64,000 bases of DNA, from positions 806,001 through 870,000 of the forward strand of contig NZ_VFON01000001.1 of NCBI RefSeq assembly GCF_006716085.1, given 5' to 3'. Made by a program: the position numbers and the translations under genes. Shown piece after piece: positions 53,216 to 62,243 of this stretch (its first letter is position 1; each line of letters opens with the position of its first letter). The notes below the pieces were generated by a model that had not been told where the DNA came from, did not search any database, and saw only the letters and a list, made by a program, of their open reading frames with translations. This DNA is from Leucobacter komagatae (GTDB taxonomy: Bacteria > Actinomycetota > Actinomycetes > Actinomycetales > Microbacteriaceae).

Positions 53216-54772
53216 CTAGCGGAGACCGCCGCCGAGCATCTGCTGCAGCTTCTCCATCTCCTCGGGGCTCGGCGCGCTCGCGGCGCCGCCCTTCCCGAGG
53301 CCGAAGCCCGACCCGCCCTGCGGCGCCGGCGCCTCGGTCGGTGCGAGCGCGCGCTTCGCCGGGTTGCCCGAGCGCTTCGCGCCCTTACCCTTCTGCTGCT
53401 GCTTCTTCTTGCCGCCGTGCCCACCCATGCCCGGGATCGGCCCCATGCCGGGGATCTGCGGCATACCGCCGCGCGCGACGGTCTTCATCATTTTCGCGGC
53501 CTGCTCGAAGCGCTGCACGAGCGAGTTCACGTCGGTGACCGTCATGCCGGAGCCCTTGGCGATGCGCAGCCTGCGCGAGCCGTTCAAGATCTTCGGGTTC
53601 TCACGCTCCTCCATCGTCATCGACTGGATGATCGCCTCGGTGCGCACGATCTCGCGCTCGTCGAAGTTGTCGAGCTGGTCCTTCATCTTGCCCATGCCCG
53701 GGAGCATGCCCATCATTTTCTTGATGGAGCCCGCGCCGCGAAGCTGCTGCATCTGGCCGAGGAAGTCGTTGAGTGTGAACGCGTCTTTCGCGATCTTCTC
53801 GGCGACCTTCTTCGCTTCCTCCTCATCGAACGCGGTCTGCGCCTGCTCGATGAGGGTGAGGATGTCGCCGAGGTCAAGGATGCGGCTCGCCATGCGGTCG
53901 GGGTGGAACGGCTCGAAGTCGTCGAGGCCCTCACCGGTTGATGCGAACAGGATCGGGCGGCCCGTCACGCCACGGATCGACAGCGCGGCGCCGCCGCGCT
54001 GGTCGCCATCGAGCTTCGTGAGCACAACGCCGGTGAAGTCGACGCCCTCCTGGAAGGCCTGCGCGGTCGCGACGGCGTCCTGGCCGATGAGCGAGTCGAT
54101 GACGAAGAGCACCTCGTCGGGGTCGATGGCCTTGCGGATATCTGCTGCCTGCTTCATGAGCTCGGCATCGACGCCGAGTCGGCCCGCGGTGTCAACGATC
54201 ACGAAGTCGTGCTGCTGACGCTTTGCCTCGGCCACGCCGTTCTTCGCAACCTTCACGGGGTCACCGACGCCATTGCCGGGCTCGGGCGCGAAGATCGCAA
54301 CGCCAGCCTGCTCGGCGACGACACCGAGCTGCGTGACGGCGTTCGGGCGCTGGAGGTCACACGCGACGAGCAGCGGCGTGTGGCCCTGGTTCTTCAGCCA
54401 CTTCGCGAGCTTGCCCGCGAGCGTCGTCTTACCCGCACCCTGGAGGCCAGCGAGCATGATGACCGTGGGCGGGTTCTTCGCGAACTGCAGCCGACGCTGG
54501 TCGCCTCCGAGCACCTCGACGAGCTCCTCGTTGACGATCTGCACGACCTGCTGCGCCGGGTTGAGCGCGCGGTTGACCTCGTCGCCGAGGGCACGCTCGC
54601 GCACCTTGCCGGTAAAGTCCTTGACGACGTCGAGCGAGACGTCAGCCTCGAGCAGGGCGCGACGAATCTCGCGGACGGTGCCGTCAACGTCTGCCGCTGA
54701 GAGCTTGCCCTTCGAGCGGAGATTCTTGAAGGTGTCGGTAAGCCGCGAGGAGAGGGTGCCGAAAGTAGCCAT
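53216..54772 (-). CDS. ffh: Signal recognition particle protein Ffh
   Basis: This 518-residue GTPase binds signal sequences of nascent membrane proteins. It has the N domain, G1 box GLQGAGKTTLAGKLA, DTAGRLGVDAELM, TKLDGDQRGGAA and the methionine-rich M domain ending in PGMGPIPGMGGHGGKKK. The C-terminal 60 residues are a basic/Gly/Pro extension. In the same orientation it precedes the DUF gene and the peptide operon. Confidence 0.96.
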   Translation of the reverse strand: MATFGTLSSRLTDTFKNLRSKGKLSAADVDGTVREIRRALLEADVSLDVVKDFTGKVRERALGDEVNRALNPAQQVVQIVNEELVEVLGGDQRRLQFAKNPPTVIMLAGLQGAGKTTLAGKLAKWLKNQGHTPLLVACDLQRPNAVTQLGVVAEQAGVAIFAPEPGNGVGDPVKVAKNGVAEAKRQQHDFVIVDTAGRLGVDAELMKQAADIRKAIDPDEVLFVIDSLIGQDAVATAQAFQEGVDFTGVVLTKLDGDQRGGAALSIRGVTGRPILFASTGEGLDDFEPFHPDRMASRILDLGDILTLIEQAQTAFDEEEAKKVAEKIAKDAFTLNDFLGQMQQLRGAGSIKKMMGMLPGMGKMKDQLDNFDEREIVRTEAIIQSMTMEERENPKILNGSRRLRIAKGSGMTVTDVNSLVQRFEQAAKMMKTVARGGMPQIPGMGPIPGMGGHGGKKKQQQKGKGAKRSGNPAKRALAPTEAPAPQGGSGFGLGKGGAASAPSPEEMEKLQQMLGGGLR

Positions 54773-54826
54773 AGTGCGAACAGTCTACCGCGCTCGGACA
54801 GGCCGGGCGCCCTCTCCCCCGCGGGT

Positions 54827-55675
54827 TTACTCGTATTCGTAGAAGCCGCGCCCCGCACCCTTCCCGAGATACCCCTTGTCGATGTAGTCGCGCTTGATGA
54901 TCTCGGCGAACTCGCGCTTGATCGGGTCGTCACTGTTGACGTTGAGATAGTAGGGCGTCATCATGCCAACGACGTCAAAGATCTGGAACGGGCCAGAGGG
55001 CGCGCCCGTAGCGATGCGCCAGGTACTGTCGATGTCTACCGGGGTCGCGACGCCCTTCACGAACAGCTCACTCGCGGCCGAGAGGAACGGCACGAGCAGC
55101 GAGTTCAGTACGTAGCCGGGCTGCTCCTTGTGGATGCGGACGGGGACCATGCCGATCTCCTCCGCGAACTCCGCAACGGCCTCAAACGCGGCCGGGTCGG
55201 TCCCCTCGTGGCCCATGACCTCGCCGACGTTGAACTTCCAGACCTCGTTGGCGAAGTGCAGGGCGAGGAACTTCTCGGGGCGGCCGGTAAACGGCGCGAT
55301 GTCGCTCGGGAGCAGGGTCGACGAGTTCGTCGCGAAGATGGTGTGGGCCGGGGCGACCGCGGCGACAGCTTCCCAGGTCTGCTGCTTGACGTCCAGGCGC
55401 TCGGGCACGGCCTCGATCACGATGTCGGCGTCCTTCATCGCGTCGGCGAGGTCGGCAGTCGCGCGGATGCGGGCCGCCGCTGCGTCGAGCTTCTCATCGG
55501 TCGCGTCCGCGATGTCGCGGCGGTAGGCGGCCTTCAGGTATTCCCAGCGCTCGGGCAGCTTGGCGAGAATCTCGTCGTTGATGTCGTACGCGACGACGTC
55601 CTTGCCCATATACGCGGACTGGAAAATGATCTGCGAACCAAGGACACCAGTGCCGAGGACGGTGACATGTTGCAT
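54827..55675 (-). CDS. 3-hydroxyacyl-CoA dehydrogenase family protein
   Basis: This 282-residue NAD-dependent enzyme has the Rossmann box VTVLGTGVLGSQI, the acidic NAD-selecting AYDIND, IVIEAVPERLDVK, and ATNSSTLLPSDIA, with the catalytic His in LHFANEVWK and Glu nearby. It resembles the short 3HCDH family (3-hydroxybutyryl-CoA dehydrogenase). The ATG at 55675 follows AGGAATAG... in frame. It lies between ffh and ftsY, an unusual spot for lipid metabolism. Confidence 0.85.
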   Translation of the reverse strand: MQHVTVLGTGVLGSQIIFQSAYMGKDVVAYDINDEILAKLPERWEYLKAAYRRDIADATDEKLDAAAARIRATADLADAMKDADIVIEAVPERLDVKQQTWEAVAAVAPAHTIFATNSSTLLPSDIAPFTGRPEKFLALHFANEVWKFNVGEVMGHEGTDPAAFEAVAEFAEEIGMVPVRIHKEQPGYVLNSLLVPFLSAASELFVKGVATPVDIDSTWRIATGAPSGPFQIFDVVGMMTPYYLNVNSDDPIKREFAEIIKRDYIDKGYLGKGAGRGFYEYE

Positions 55676-55885
55676 AGGAATAGCCTTTCTCGAGAGGCAC
55701 CCCGTACGTTCGGGGCGCATTCCGGTCCGGCGGCCGCATGCATTGGCCGGCCGTCAGGCCTTATTCATAAGCGTAACAAAGCGGCCGCCGAAGTGTACGG
55801 GGTTTCGCTCCGAGCACAGCGCGCGATGACCCCGCGGAGCGAGCCAGCCCCGCAGGGCACGCCAGCCCCACGGAACACACCAGCC

Positions 55886-56764
55886 CTACGGCACGAGCTG
55901 TGCAGCGAACACGTGCGGGGTGAAGCCGGTGAGGTCGCCGATGCCCTCGCCCTGGCCGACGAGCTTAATCGGCAGCTTCGTATGCTCTTGCACGGCGAGC
56001 ACGAACCCGCCCTTCGCCGAACCGTCTAGCTTCGTGAGCACGAGCCCGGTCACGCCGGCATGCTCGATGAAGGCCTGCGCCTGCGCGAGCCCGTTCTGGC
56101 CGGTCGTCGCGTCGAGCACGAGCAGCACCTCCGACACGGGCGCGAGCTTCTCGATCACGCGCCGAATCTTGCCGAGCTCGTCCATGAGCCCGCCCTTCGT
56201 CTGCAGCCTGCCCGCGGTGTCGATGATCGCGATGTCGAGCTCTTCGTCGATCGCGCGCTGCACGGTCTGGAACGCGACGGACGCCGGATCCTGCCCCTGC
56301 TGCTGCGGCTTCACGATCGCGACGCCCGCGCGCTCGGCCCAGGTCGCGAGCTGCTCGACGGCGGCGGCGCGGAAGGTATCCGCCGCGCCAACGATGATCT
56401 TCTTGTCGAAGCGCGTCAGGTAGTTCGAGAGCTTGCCGATCGTCGTGGTTTTGCCGACGCCGTTCACGCCGACAACGAGGATCACGGCCGGCCGGTCGAT
56501 GAGCTTCAGCGTCGGGTCGAAGGCGGCGAGGCGCTCCTCGAGCACCTCACGCAGGATCCGCTTGAGCTCCTTCACCTCGCTCACCCGGTGCCGCTCGACG
56601 GAGCCACGTACCTCTTCCAGAATCGAGTCCGCAATCTCGGGGCCGAAGTCCGCGGTGATGAGCGCGGTCTCAATATCGTCCCAGGTCTCATCGGTGATGG
56701 TCTCAGACCCCCCACCGAACACATTGCGAAACGCGCGCGCAAACGACCATGCCTTTTCTGCCAT
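55886..56764 (-). CDS. ftsY: Signal recognition particle receptor FtsY
   Basis: This 292-residue SRP receptor GTPase lacks the long acidic A domain of E. coli FtsY. It has VVGVNGVGKTTTIGKL, GAADTFRAAAVEQL, IIDTAGRLQTKGGLMDEL and TKLDGSAKGG. It docks ribosome-SRP complexes at the membrane. The 184 bp upstream to livH hold divergent promoters. Confidence 0.96.
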   Translation of the reverse strand: MAEKAWSFARAFRNVFGGGSETITDETWDDIETALITADFGPEIADSILEEVRGSVERHRVSEVKELKRILREVLEERLAAFDPTLKLIDRPAVILVVGVNGVGKTTTIGKLSNYLTRFDKKIIVGAADTFRAAAVEQLATWAERAGVAIVKPQQQGQDPASVAFQTVQRAIDEELDIAIIDTAGRLQTKGGLMDELGKIRRVIEKLAPVSEVLLVLDATTGQNGLAQAQAFIEHAGVTGLVLTKLDGSAKGGFVLAVQEHTKLPIKLVGQGEGIGDLTGFTPHVFAAQLVP

Positions 56765-56948
56765 AGCTCAAGACTACCGACAAGAACCGCCGCGGCTGAC
56801 GGTCGCGCGATGTTGCGTATCGGCAACGATGGAACCGCAACGCCGACAAACTCGCGCCGGCCGCGCACGTGCCTTGTATATTCATCGGTGACAGCAATGA
56901 TGCTTCGACCAACGCGCAGGTGGCAACGCGCGGACCAATGGAGGTCAA

Positions 56949-58424
56949 GTGAACCACGGAAGAATTATCAGGGGGGCGCCGCTGCGCGCCCCGGCGATTG
57001 CGCTGCTCGCGATCGTGCTCAGCTTCTTTGCGCTCTCGTTCCAGGTCGCGCCAGCCCACGCGGCGACGTGCGTGCCTGACGAAACGACGGGCTGCATCCA
57101 GGGCATCGTCAAGCTCAGCACTGGGGAACCCGCGGAGGGCGTCTCGCTGACAATGTCAGGCAAGGGAGCCTCGGGGACGAACGCGGCAGCCGAGAGCACC
57201 GCGACCGACGCGAACGGCCGCTGGTCGTTCCCGGTCACGAAGGCAGGCGAGTACACCGTCACCATCGACGGCGCGACGCTTCCCGACGGCCAGTTCCCGA
57301 AGGCGACGGACACCCGTAAGGTCAGGGTGGCGCTGTTTGAGTCGGCGAGCGCGCTCTTCCCGCTCACCGACGACCCAGCAGCGGCGGCCCAGCCGGCGGC
57401 ACCGGGCGGAGGCGAGTCCGACGGCGGTACGAGCGCCGAGACAGACGGTGGCAGCGGCACCGGCGCAGACGCAGGCTCCGACACTGGTAGCGGCACAAGC
57501 ACCGACACCGCTACCGAAGCCACGCCCGGCGCTTCGAACAGCTTCTCCTGGCCGAGGTTCTGGCAGCAGGCAGCCTCGGGGCTCCGCATGGGCCTCCTCC
57601 TCGCGCTCGGCGCAGTGGGCCTGTCGCTCGTGTTCGGCACGACCGGGCTCTCAAACTTCGCGCACGCCGAGATGCTGTCGATGGGCGGCATTCTCGCGTT
57701 CCTCGCGATGCAGCTCACCGGCAACATCTGGTTGTCTGGCGCGATCGTCGTGATCGTCATGGCCGCGTTCGGTTGGTTCCAGGACGCGGTGCTGTGGAAA
57801 CCGCTGCGCAAGAAGCGGCTGAGCCTCACGCAGATGATGATCGTCTCGATCGGATTCTCGATCGTGCTGCAGAACATCTTCCAGTTCTTCTTCGGCGCGA
57901 ACATCCTGCGTATCGACCCGTCGACGCCGAAGACCGTGACGCTCCTCGGCGTAACGCTCACCGTGCAGTCCTACATCGCGATGGGCATCGCCCTCGTTGC
58001 CATCATCGCGGTCGCACTCGTGATGAAGTACACGCGCTTCGGCAGGGCGACGCGCGCGGTCGCAGACAACCGGCCGCTCGCGGAGGCCTCCGGGATCGAC
58101 GTGGATCGCGTGATCCGCTCAGTCTGGACGGTCGGCGTCGCGCTCGCTGGCCTCTCCGGCGTGCTGCTCGGCCTCGTGCTCAACGGCATCGCGTGGAACA
58201 CGGGCTGGCACTACCTGCTCCTGCTGTTCGCCGCGGTGATCCTCGGCGGGATCGGTACGACCTTCGGCGCCATCGTCGGCGCGCTCATCATCGGCCTCGT
58301 CATCGAGATGGCGAACATCTGGCTGCCCGGCGACCTCAAGCACGCTGCGGCGCTGCTCATCCTTATCGTGGTGCTGCTGGTGAGGCCGCAGGGCCTCTTC
58401 GGGCGCAAGGAACGGATCGGATAA
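56949..58424 (+). CDS. livH: LivH-type permease with extra secreted N-terminal domain
   Basis: This 491-residue protein starts at GTG with GGAGG four bases upstream. Residues 1-38 are a signal peptide (cleavage after APAHA). Residues 40-135 form a carboxypeptidase-regulatory-like Ig fold (IQGIVKLSTGEPAEGVSLTM, TDANGRWSFPV). Residues 140-195 are a Gly/Ser/Thr/Asp linker. The LivH permease fills 205-491 (LSLVFGTTGLSNFAHAEMLS, RFGRATRAVADNRPLAEASG). LivH is normally about 290 residues, so the outside domain is an addition. It is first in the livHMGF operon; no binding-protein gene lies alongside. Confidence 0.88.
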   Translation: MNHGRIIRGAPLRAPAIALLAIVLSFFALSFQVAPAHAATCVPDETTGCIQGIVKLSTGEPAEGVSLTMSGKGASGTNAAAESTATDANGRWSFPVTKAGEYTVTIDGATLPDGQFPKATDTRKVRVALFESASALFPLTDDPAAAAQPAAPGGGESDGGTSAETDGGSGTGADAGSDTGSGTSTDTATEATPGASNSFSWPRFWQQAASGLRMGLLLALGAVGLSLVFGTTGLSNFAHAEMLSMGGILAFLAMQLTGNIWLSGAIVVIVMAAFGWFQDAVLWKPLRKKRLSLTQMMIVSIGFSIVLQNIFQFFFGANILRIDPSTPKTVTLLGVTLTVQSYIAMGIALVAIIAVALVMKYTRFGRATRAVADNRPLAEASGIDVDRVIRSVWTVGVALAGLSGVLLGLVLNGIAWNTGWHYLLLLFAAVILGGIGTTFGAIVGALIIGLVIEMANIWLPGDLKHAAALLILIVVLLVRPQGLFGRKERIG

Positions 58425-58427
58425 CCC

Positions 58428-59414
58428 ATGGACTTTTGGACCGGACTCCTGCAGGCAATGCTGCAGACTGCGCTCTCCCCCGTCACCGCGGCCTTCGTCA
58501 TCGCGGCCATCGGGCTGAACATCCACTTCGGCTTCACCGGACTCATGAATATCGGCCAGGCGGGCTTCATGCTCGTCGGCGGGTACGGCTTCGTCATTTC
58601 GGTGATGAACGGGGTCGGGCTGTTCCCCGCGATCCTTATCTCGATGGCGGCATCGGCGCTCTTCGCGCTGCTGCTCGGGATCCCGACCGTGAAATTGCGC
58701 GGCGACTATCTCGCGATCGTGACGATCGGCGCGGCCGAGATCCTGCGCATGACGGCGCGGCTCGCGAATATCAGTCACATCACGGGCGGACCGAGCGGGA
58801 TCCAGAGCACCCGCTTCCGCGAGCAGCTCAACGCGCTGTCGCCGCTGCCGGAGGGGCGCACGACGTTCCTCGGGCTGAACTACTTCAATACCGGCGTCGA
58901 CGACTGGTGGTCGCGCATCGTTGCCTGGGCGCTTGTCGCGCTCTTCCTGCTCATCACCTGGTTGCTCATCCGAAGCCCGTGGGGGCGCGTCTTGAAGGGC
59001 ATTCGCGAGGACGAAGACGCGGTTCGCAGCCTCGGCAAGAGCCCGTTCTCGTACAAGCTGCAGGCGCTCATCATCGGCGGCGTCATGGGTGGGTTCGGCG
59101 GCATCATCATGTCGCTTCCCGCAACGATTAACCCCGACGGCATGTCGCGCGCGACGACCTTCAATATCTGGATGATCCTGCTGCTCGGCGGCGCTGCGAC
59201 GATCCTTGGCCCGCTCCTCGGCGCGATCCTCTTCTTCGTCGTGCGGCTCGTCATCACGAGCGTCGCTTCGGAGTTCGTGCCGGCGAGCATGCTCAACGCA
59301 CAGCAGGCTGAGATCCTCGCGTGGATACTCATCGGCCTCATGCTCATGCTGCTCGTCATATTCAGACCGCAGGGCATCCTCGGCAATAGGAAGGAGTTGG
59401 CCTTCAATGACTAG
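58428..59414 (+). CDS. livM: Branched-chain amino acid-type ABC permease LivM
   Basis: This 328-residue permease has about nine helices. It has NIHFGFTGLMNIGQAGFMLV, the EAA-like GRVLKGIREDEDAVRSLGK and the C-terminal MLLVIFRPQGILG. The ATG comes 4 bp after livH and the stop overlaps livG by 8 bp. Confidence 0.92.
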   Translation: MDFWTGLLQAMLQTALSPVTAAFVIAAIGLNIHFGFTGLMNIGQAGFMLVGGYGFVISVMNGVGLFPAILISMAASALFALLLGIPTVKLRGDYLAIVTIGAAEILRMTARLANISHITGGPSGIQSTRFREQLNALSPLPEGRTTFLGLNYFNTGVDDWWSRIVAWALVALFLLITWLLIRSPWGRVLKGIREDEDAVRSLGKSPFSYKLQALIIGGVMGGFGGIIMSLPATINPDGMSRATTFNIWMILLLGGAATILGPLLGAILFFVVRLVITSVASEFVPASMLNAQQAEILAWILIGLMLMLLVIFRPQGILGNRKELAFND

Positions 59415-60339
59415 TTACCCCTACGACCGGAATGAGCTGCGCGCGAGCCTTGCAGGGCTCGAACAGCGACCCGGCACCCCGAAGCCAGACCCGATCTTGG
59501 TCGCCGACAATGTCGTACGCCGATTCGGTGGCATGACGGCTGTCGACGTCGATCACGTCGAGGTGCAGCGCGGCGCGATCACGGCCCTCATCGGGCCGAA
59601 CGGCGCGGGCAAGACGACATTCTTCAACCTGCTCACGGGCTTCGACAAGCCGACGCCCGCGACCGGGCGTGAGAAGGCGAGCTGGGCGTTTGACGGCAAG
59701 TCGTTCAGCCGCACGAGCGCGACGCGCGTTGCCCGTTCGGGCATGATCCGCACGTTCCAGCTGACGAAGGCACTCACTCGCATGACCGTCCTCGAGAACA
59801 TGCTCATCGGCGCTGCGAACCAACCGGGAGAGAACCTGTTCGTCGGGCTCGTGAAGCCGCTCTGGGCGAAGCGCGAGCGGGAGAACATCGAGCGCGCGGA
59901 GGATCTGCTGCGCCGCTTCAAGCTTGACGCGAAGCGCAACGACATGGCGGGCGGCCTCTCGGGCGGCCAGAAGAAGCTGCTCGAGATGGCGCGGGCGCTC
60001 ATGTCGAACCCGTCGATGATTATGCTCGACGAGCCGATGGCCGGAGTGAACCCCGCGCTCACGCAGAGCTTGCTCGAGCACATCGAGCAGTTGCGCGACG
60101 ACGGCACCACGGTGCTGTTCGTCGAGCACGACATGCACATGGTGCGGCACATCTCGGACTGGGTGATCGTGATGGCTCAGGGCCGGATCATCGCGGAGGG
60201 GCTCCCCGAAGACGTCATGACGAGCCCCTCGGTGATCGACGCGTACCTCGGAGCGCACCACGACCAGGATCTGGGCGAGGTCATCAACACGCAGATGATG
60301 CAGGCGATCGAGGAAGAGATCAAGGAGGAGGCGCGATGA
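59407..60339 (+). CDS. livG: ABC transporter ATPase LivG
   Basis: This 310-residue ATPase has Walker A GPNGAGKTTFFNLLTG, the LivG-type IRTFQLTKALTRMTVLENM, signature LSGGQKKLLEMARALM, Walker B MIMLDEPMAGVNP and switch FVEHDMHMV. N- and C-terminal tails are longer than usual. The stop overlaps livF by 4 bp. Confidence 0.92.
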   Translation: MTSYPYDRNELRASLAGLEQRPGTPKPDPILVADNVVRRFGGMTAVDVDHVEVQRGAITALIGPNGAGKTTFFNLLTGFDKPTPATGREKASWAFDGKSFSRTSATRVARSGMIRTFQLTKALTRMTVLENMLIGAANQPGENLFVGLVKPLWAKRERENIERAEDLLRRFKLDAKRNDMAGGLSGGQKKLLEMARALMSNPSMIMLDEPMAGVNPALTQSLLEHIEQLRDDGTTVLFVEHDMHMVRHISDWVIVMAQGRIIAEGLPEDVMTSPSVIDAYLGAHHDQDLGEVINTQMMQAIEEEIKEEAR

Positions 60340-61169
60340 CCGAGACACTCGCCACGCCAACGGGCGGAGTCACTGTGCCCGCCGGAGAGCTCGTGCTCAA
60401 CGCGACGGACCTCGTCGCGGGGTACCTTCCCGGCATCAACATTCTCAACGGCTGCAACATCGCGGCGCACCGGGGCGAGCTCGTCGGCATCATTGGGCCG
60501 AACGGCTCCGGGAAGTCGACGCTACTCAAGTCCCTCTTCGGCCTCGTCGACATTCGCGACGGTGCGGTCGTGCTCAACGGGGAGGACGTCACGAAAGCCA
60601 AGACGACCGAGCTCGTGCGTAAGGGAGTCGGCTTCGTTCCGCAGACCAACAACGTGTTTCAGACCCTCTCGATCGAAGAGAACCTGCAGATGGGCCTGTT
60701 CCTCAACCCCAAACGGTTCGCGAGCCGCGTCGCCGAGATCTGGGACCTGTTCCCGATGCTCGCGGACCGCCGCAAGCAGCTCGCCGGGTCGCTGTCGGGC
60801 GGCGAGCGACAGTCCGTCGCGATGGCGCGCGCGCTCATGACGGAGCCGAGCGTGCTGCTGCTCGACGAACCGAGCGCGGGGCTCTCCCCGGTGCGACAGG
60901 ACGAGACTTTCATTCGCACCCGGCAGATCAACCAGACGGGCGTGACGATCGTGATGGTCGAGCAGAACGCTCGCCGCTGCCTGCAGATTTGCGATCGCGC
61001 ATACGTGCTGGATCAGGGCACGAACGCGCATCAGGGCACGGGCAGGGAACTCGCGAACGATCCCAAGGTGATTGAGCTGTATCTGGGGACCCTCGCGACC
61101 GAGGTCGACGCGAAGCGAGCCGAGACCGGCGGGGTCCAGGTGCAGCCCTCGGAGGAGGATCGGGCGTAG
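60336..61169 (+). CDS. livF: ABC transporter ATPase LivF
   Basis: This 277-residue ATPase has Walker A GPNGSGKSTLLKSLFG, VPQTNNVFQTLSIEENLQMG, signature LSGGERQSVAMARAL, Walker B VLLLDEPSAGLSP and switch MVEQNA. AAGGAGGAGG precedes the ATG. It is last in the operon. Confidence 0.92.
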   Translation: MTETLATPTGGVTVPAGELVLNATDLVAGYLPGINILNGCNIAAHRGELVGIIGPNGSGKSTLLKSLFGLVDIRDGAVVLNGEDVTKAKTTELVRKGVGFVPQTNNVFQTLSIEENLQMGLFLNPKRFASRVAEIWDLFPMLADRRKQLAGSLSGGERQSVAMARALMTEPSVLLLDEPSAGLSPVRQDETFIRTRQINQTGVTIVMVEQNARRCLQICDRAYVLDQGTNAHQGTGRELANDPKVIELYLGTLATEVDAKRAETGGVQVQPSEEDRA

Positions 61170-61280
61170 GGCGGCCAGGCGTAGGGTGGCCAGGCAAAGG
61201 CTGTTGGGTGGAGGGGGTTGGGAGTTGGGCTCCGTGGGCGGCGCCCAACTGGCGGGGCTGGGTCGAGGCCCTTGGCGCCC

Positions 61281-61363
61281 GCCCGCTCGGCCCCTCGCCC
61301 GCCCGCCCGCCCCTCGTCCGCCCGCTCGGCCCCTCGCCCGCCCGCCCGCCCGCCCGCCCGCCC
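61281..61363. repeat. CCCG-rich tandem repeat between livF and paaX
   Basis: A 40-bp unit starting CCCGCTCGGCCCCTCG occurs twice (about 61282 and 61321) and each is followed by runs of CCCG repeats. It is noncoding, lies between convergent genes and could fold on one strand. The rest of 61170-61280 shows nothing recognisable. Confidence 0.7.
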
Positions 61364-62146
61364 CTACGCGGGCTCCTCGAGCCATTCCTTCCACAACGGA
61401 AGAGCCGCCGCCTGATAGCCACTCATTGCAGCGATCAGCTCTGTCCGAGCGGCGCTTGGCATGAGCTGATCTGGAAGCACCGGGTCGCGAAGGATCAGAG
61501 TGATCGTGTCTCGCCCGAGAAGCAGGGTCTCTCGCACTGCTGCATCCCGACCCATTGAGTCGAGCCGCGCCAAGCTCTGAGCAATCTCGGCGCGGCGCCC
61601 CGCAAGTGCCCTCTGTATCCCATCAATATCCCAGAGGCTCGCGGCTCGCGCGTACAGCTCACTGTCAAACGGCCCGGCAAGAAAGACGGACGCGCCCGAG
61701 GAGAGGCCGATTCCGCGCAGCGCCGCCGCCGTCGCTTTCGCGCCACCCGGACGGTTGTTGGGCCGCACCTGGAGCCCGTTGCCGAGTGCACGGAACCCAG
61801 AGAGACTCAGCGCCCGCTGGTGGGTTCGCCACGCAACCTTGTCAGACCGCAGCACGTCGCCGTCGTGTACTGCGACCCAGTCGCCCTCCCAGTCCACGAG
61901 TTCCTCCCCGTGCCTGCGCCACGCGGCGACACGCTGCGAGAGCTCCGAAGGGTCCGAAGGCGGCGCGTACACGCCCCGCCGCACGCGGCGCAGCTTGCCC
62001 TCCGCGACGAGTCGAGTGAGTGTGACGCGCACAGTTGTGCCGCCGACGCCGAACACCGCTCCCGCTCGGCAGAGCCCCGCGACGTTGGCCTCTCCCCCGT
62101 GGGTGCCGAGGAGGTCAAGCAGCAGGGAAGGAGCCGAAAGTGCCAT
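61364..62146 (-). CDS. PaaX-like transcriptional regulator
   Basis: This 260-residue protein has an N-terminal winged helix (LLDLLGTHGGEANVAGLCRA, VRVTLTRLVAEGKLRRVRRG) and the PaaX C-terminal region (WRRHGEELVDWEGDWVAVHD, RALGNGLQVRPNN). PaaX represses phenylacetyl-CoA catabolic genes and responds to an acyl-CoA. It is divergent from the enoyl-CoA hydratase gene, a natural target. Confidence 0.82.
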   Translation of the reverse strand: MALSAPSLLLDLLGTHGGEANVAGLCRAGAVFGVGGTTVRVTLTRLVAEGKLRRVRRGVYAPPSDPSELSQRVAAWRRHGEELVDWEGDWVAVHDGDVLRSDKVAWRTHQRALSLSGFRALGNGLQVRPNNRPGGAKATAAALRGIGLSSGASVFLAGPFDSELYARAASLWDIDGIQRALAGRRAEIAQSLARLDSMGRDAAVRETLLLGRDTITLILRDPVLPDQLMPSAARTELIAAMSGYQAAALPLWKEWLEEPA

Positions 62147-62173
62147 GCCTCTTTGTTACATGACATGGATACC

Positions 62174-62183
62174 GTTGCGCAAC
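62174..62183. promoter_or_regulatory. Palindrome in the paaX/hydratase intergenic region
   Basis: GTTGCGCAAC is a perfect 10-bp palindrome midway between the divergent starts. Candidate operator for the PaaX-like protein. Confidence 0.35.
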
Positions 62184-62243
62184 ATTTGAATGATGCGTAG
62201 CGTGCTGAGCAGCCGAGCATCAGCGAGCTGCACAGGAGCACAC

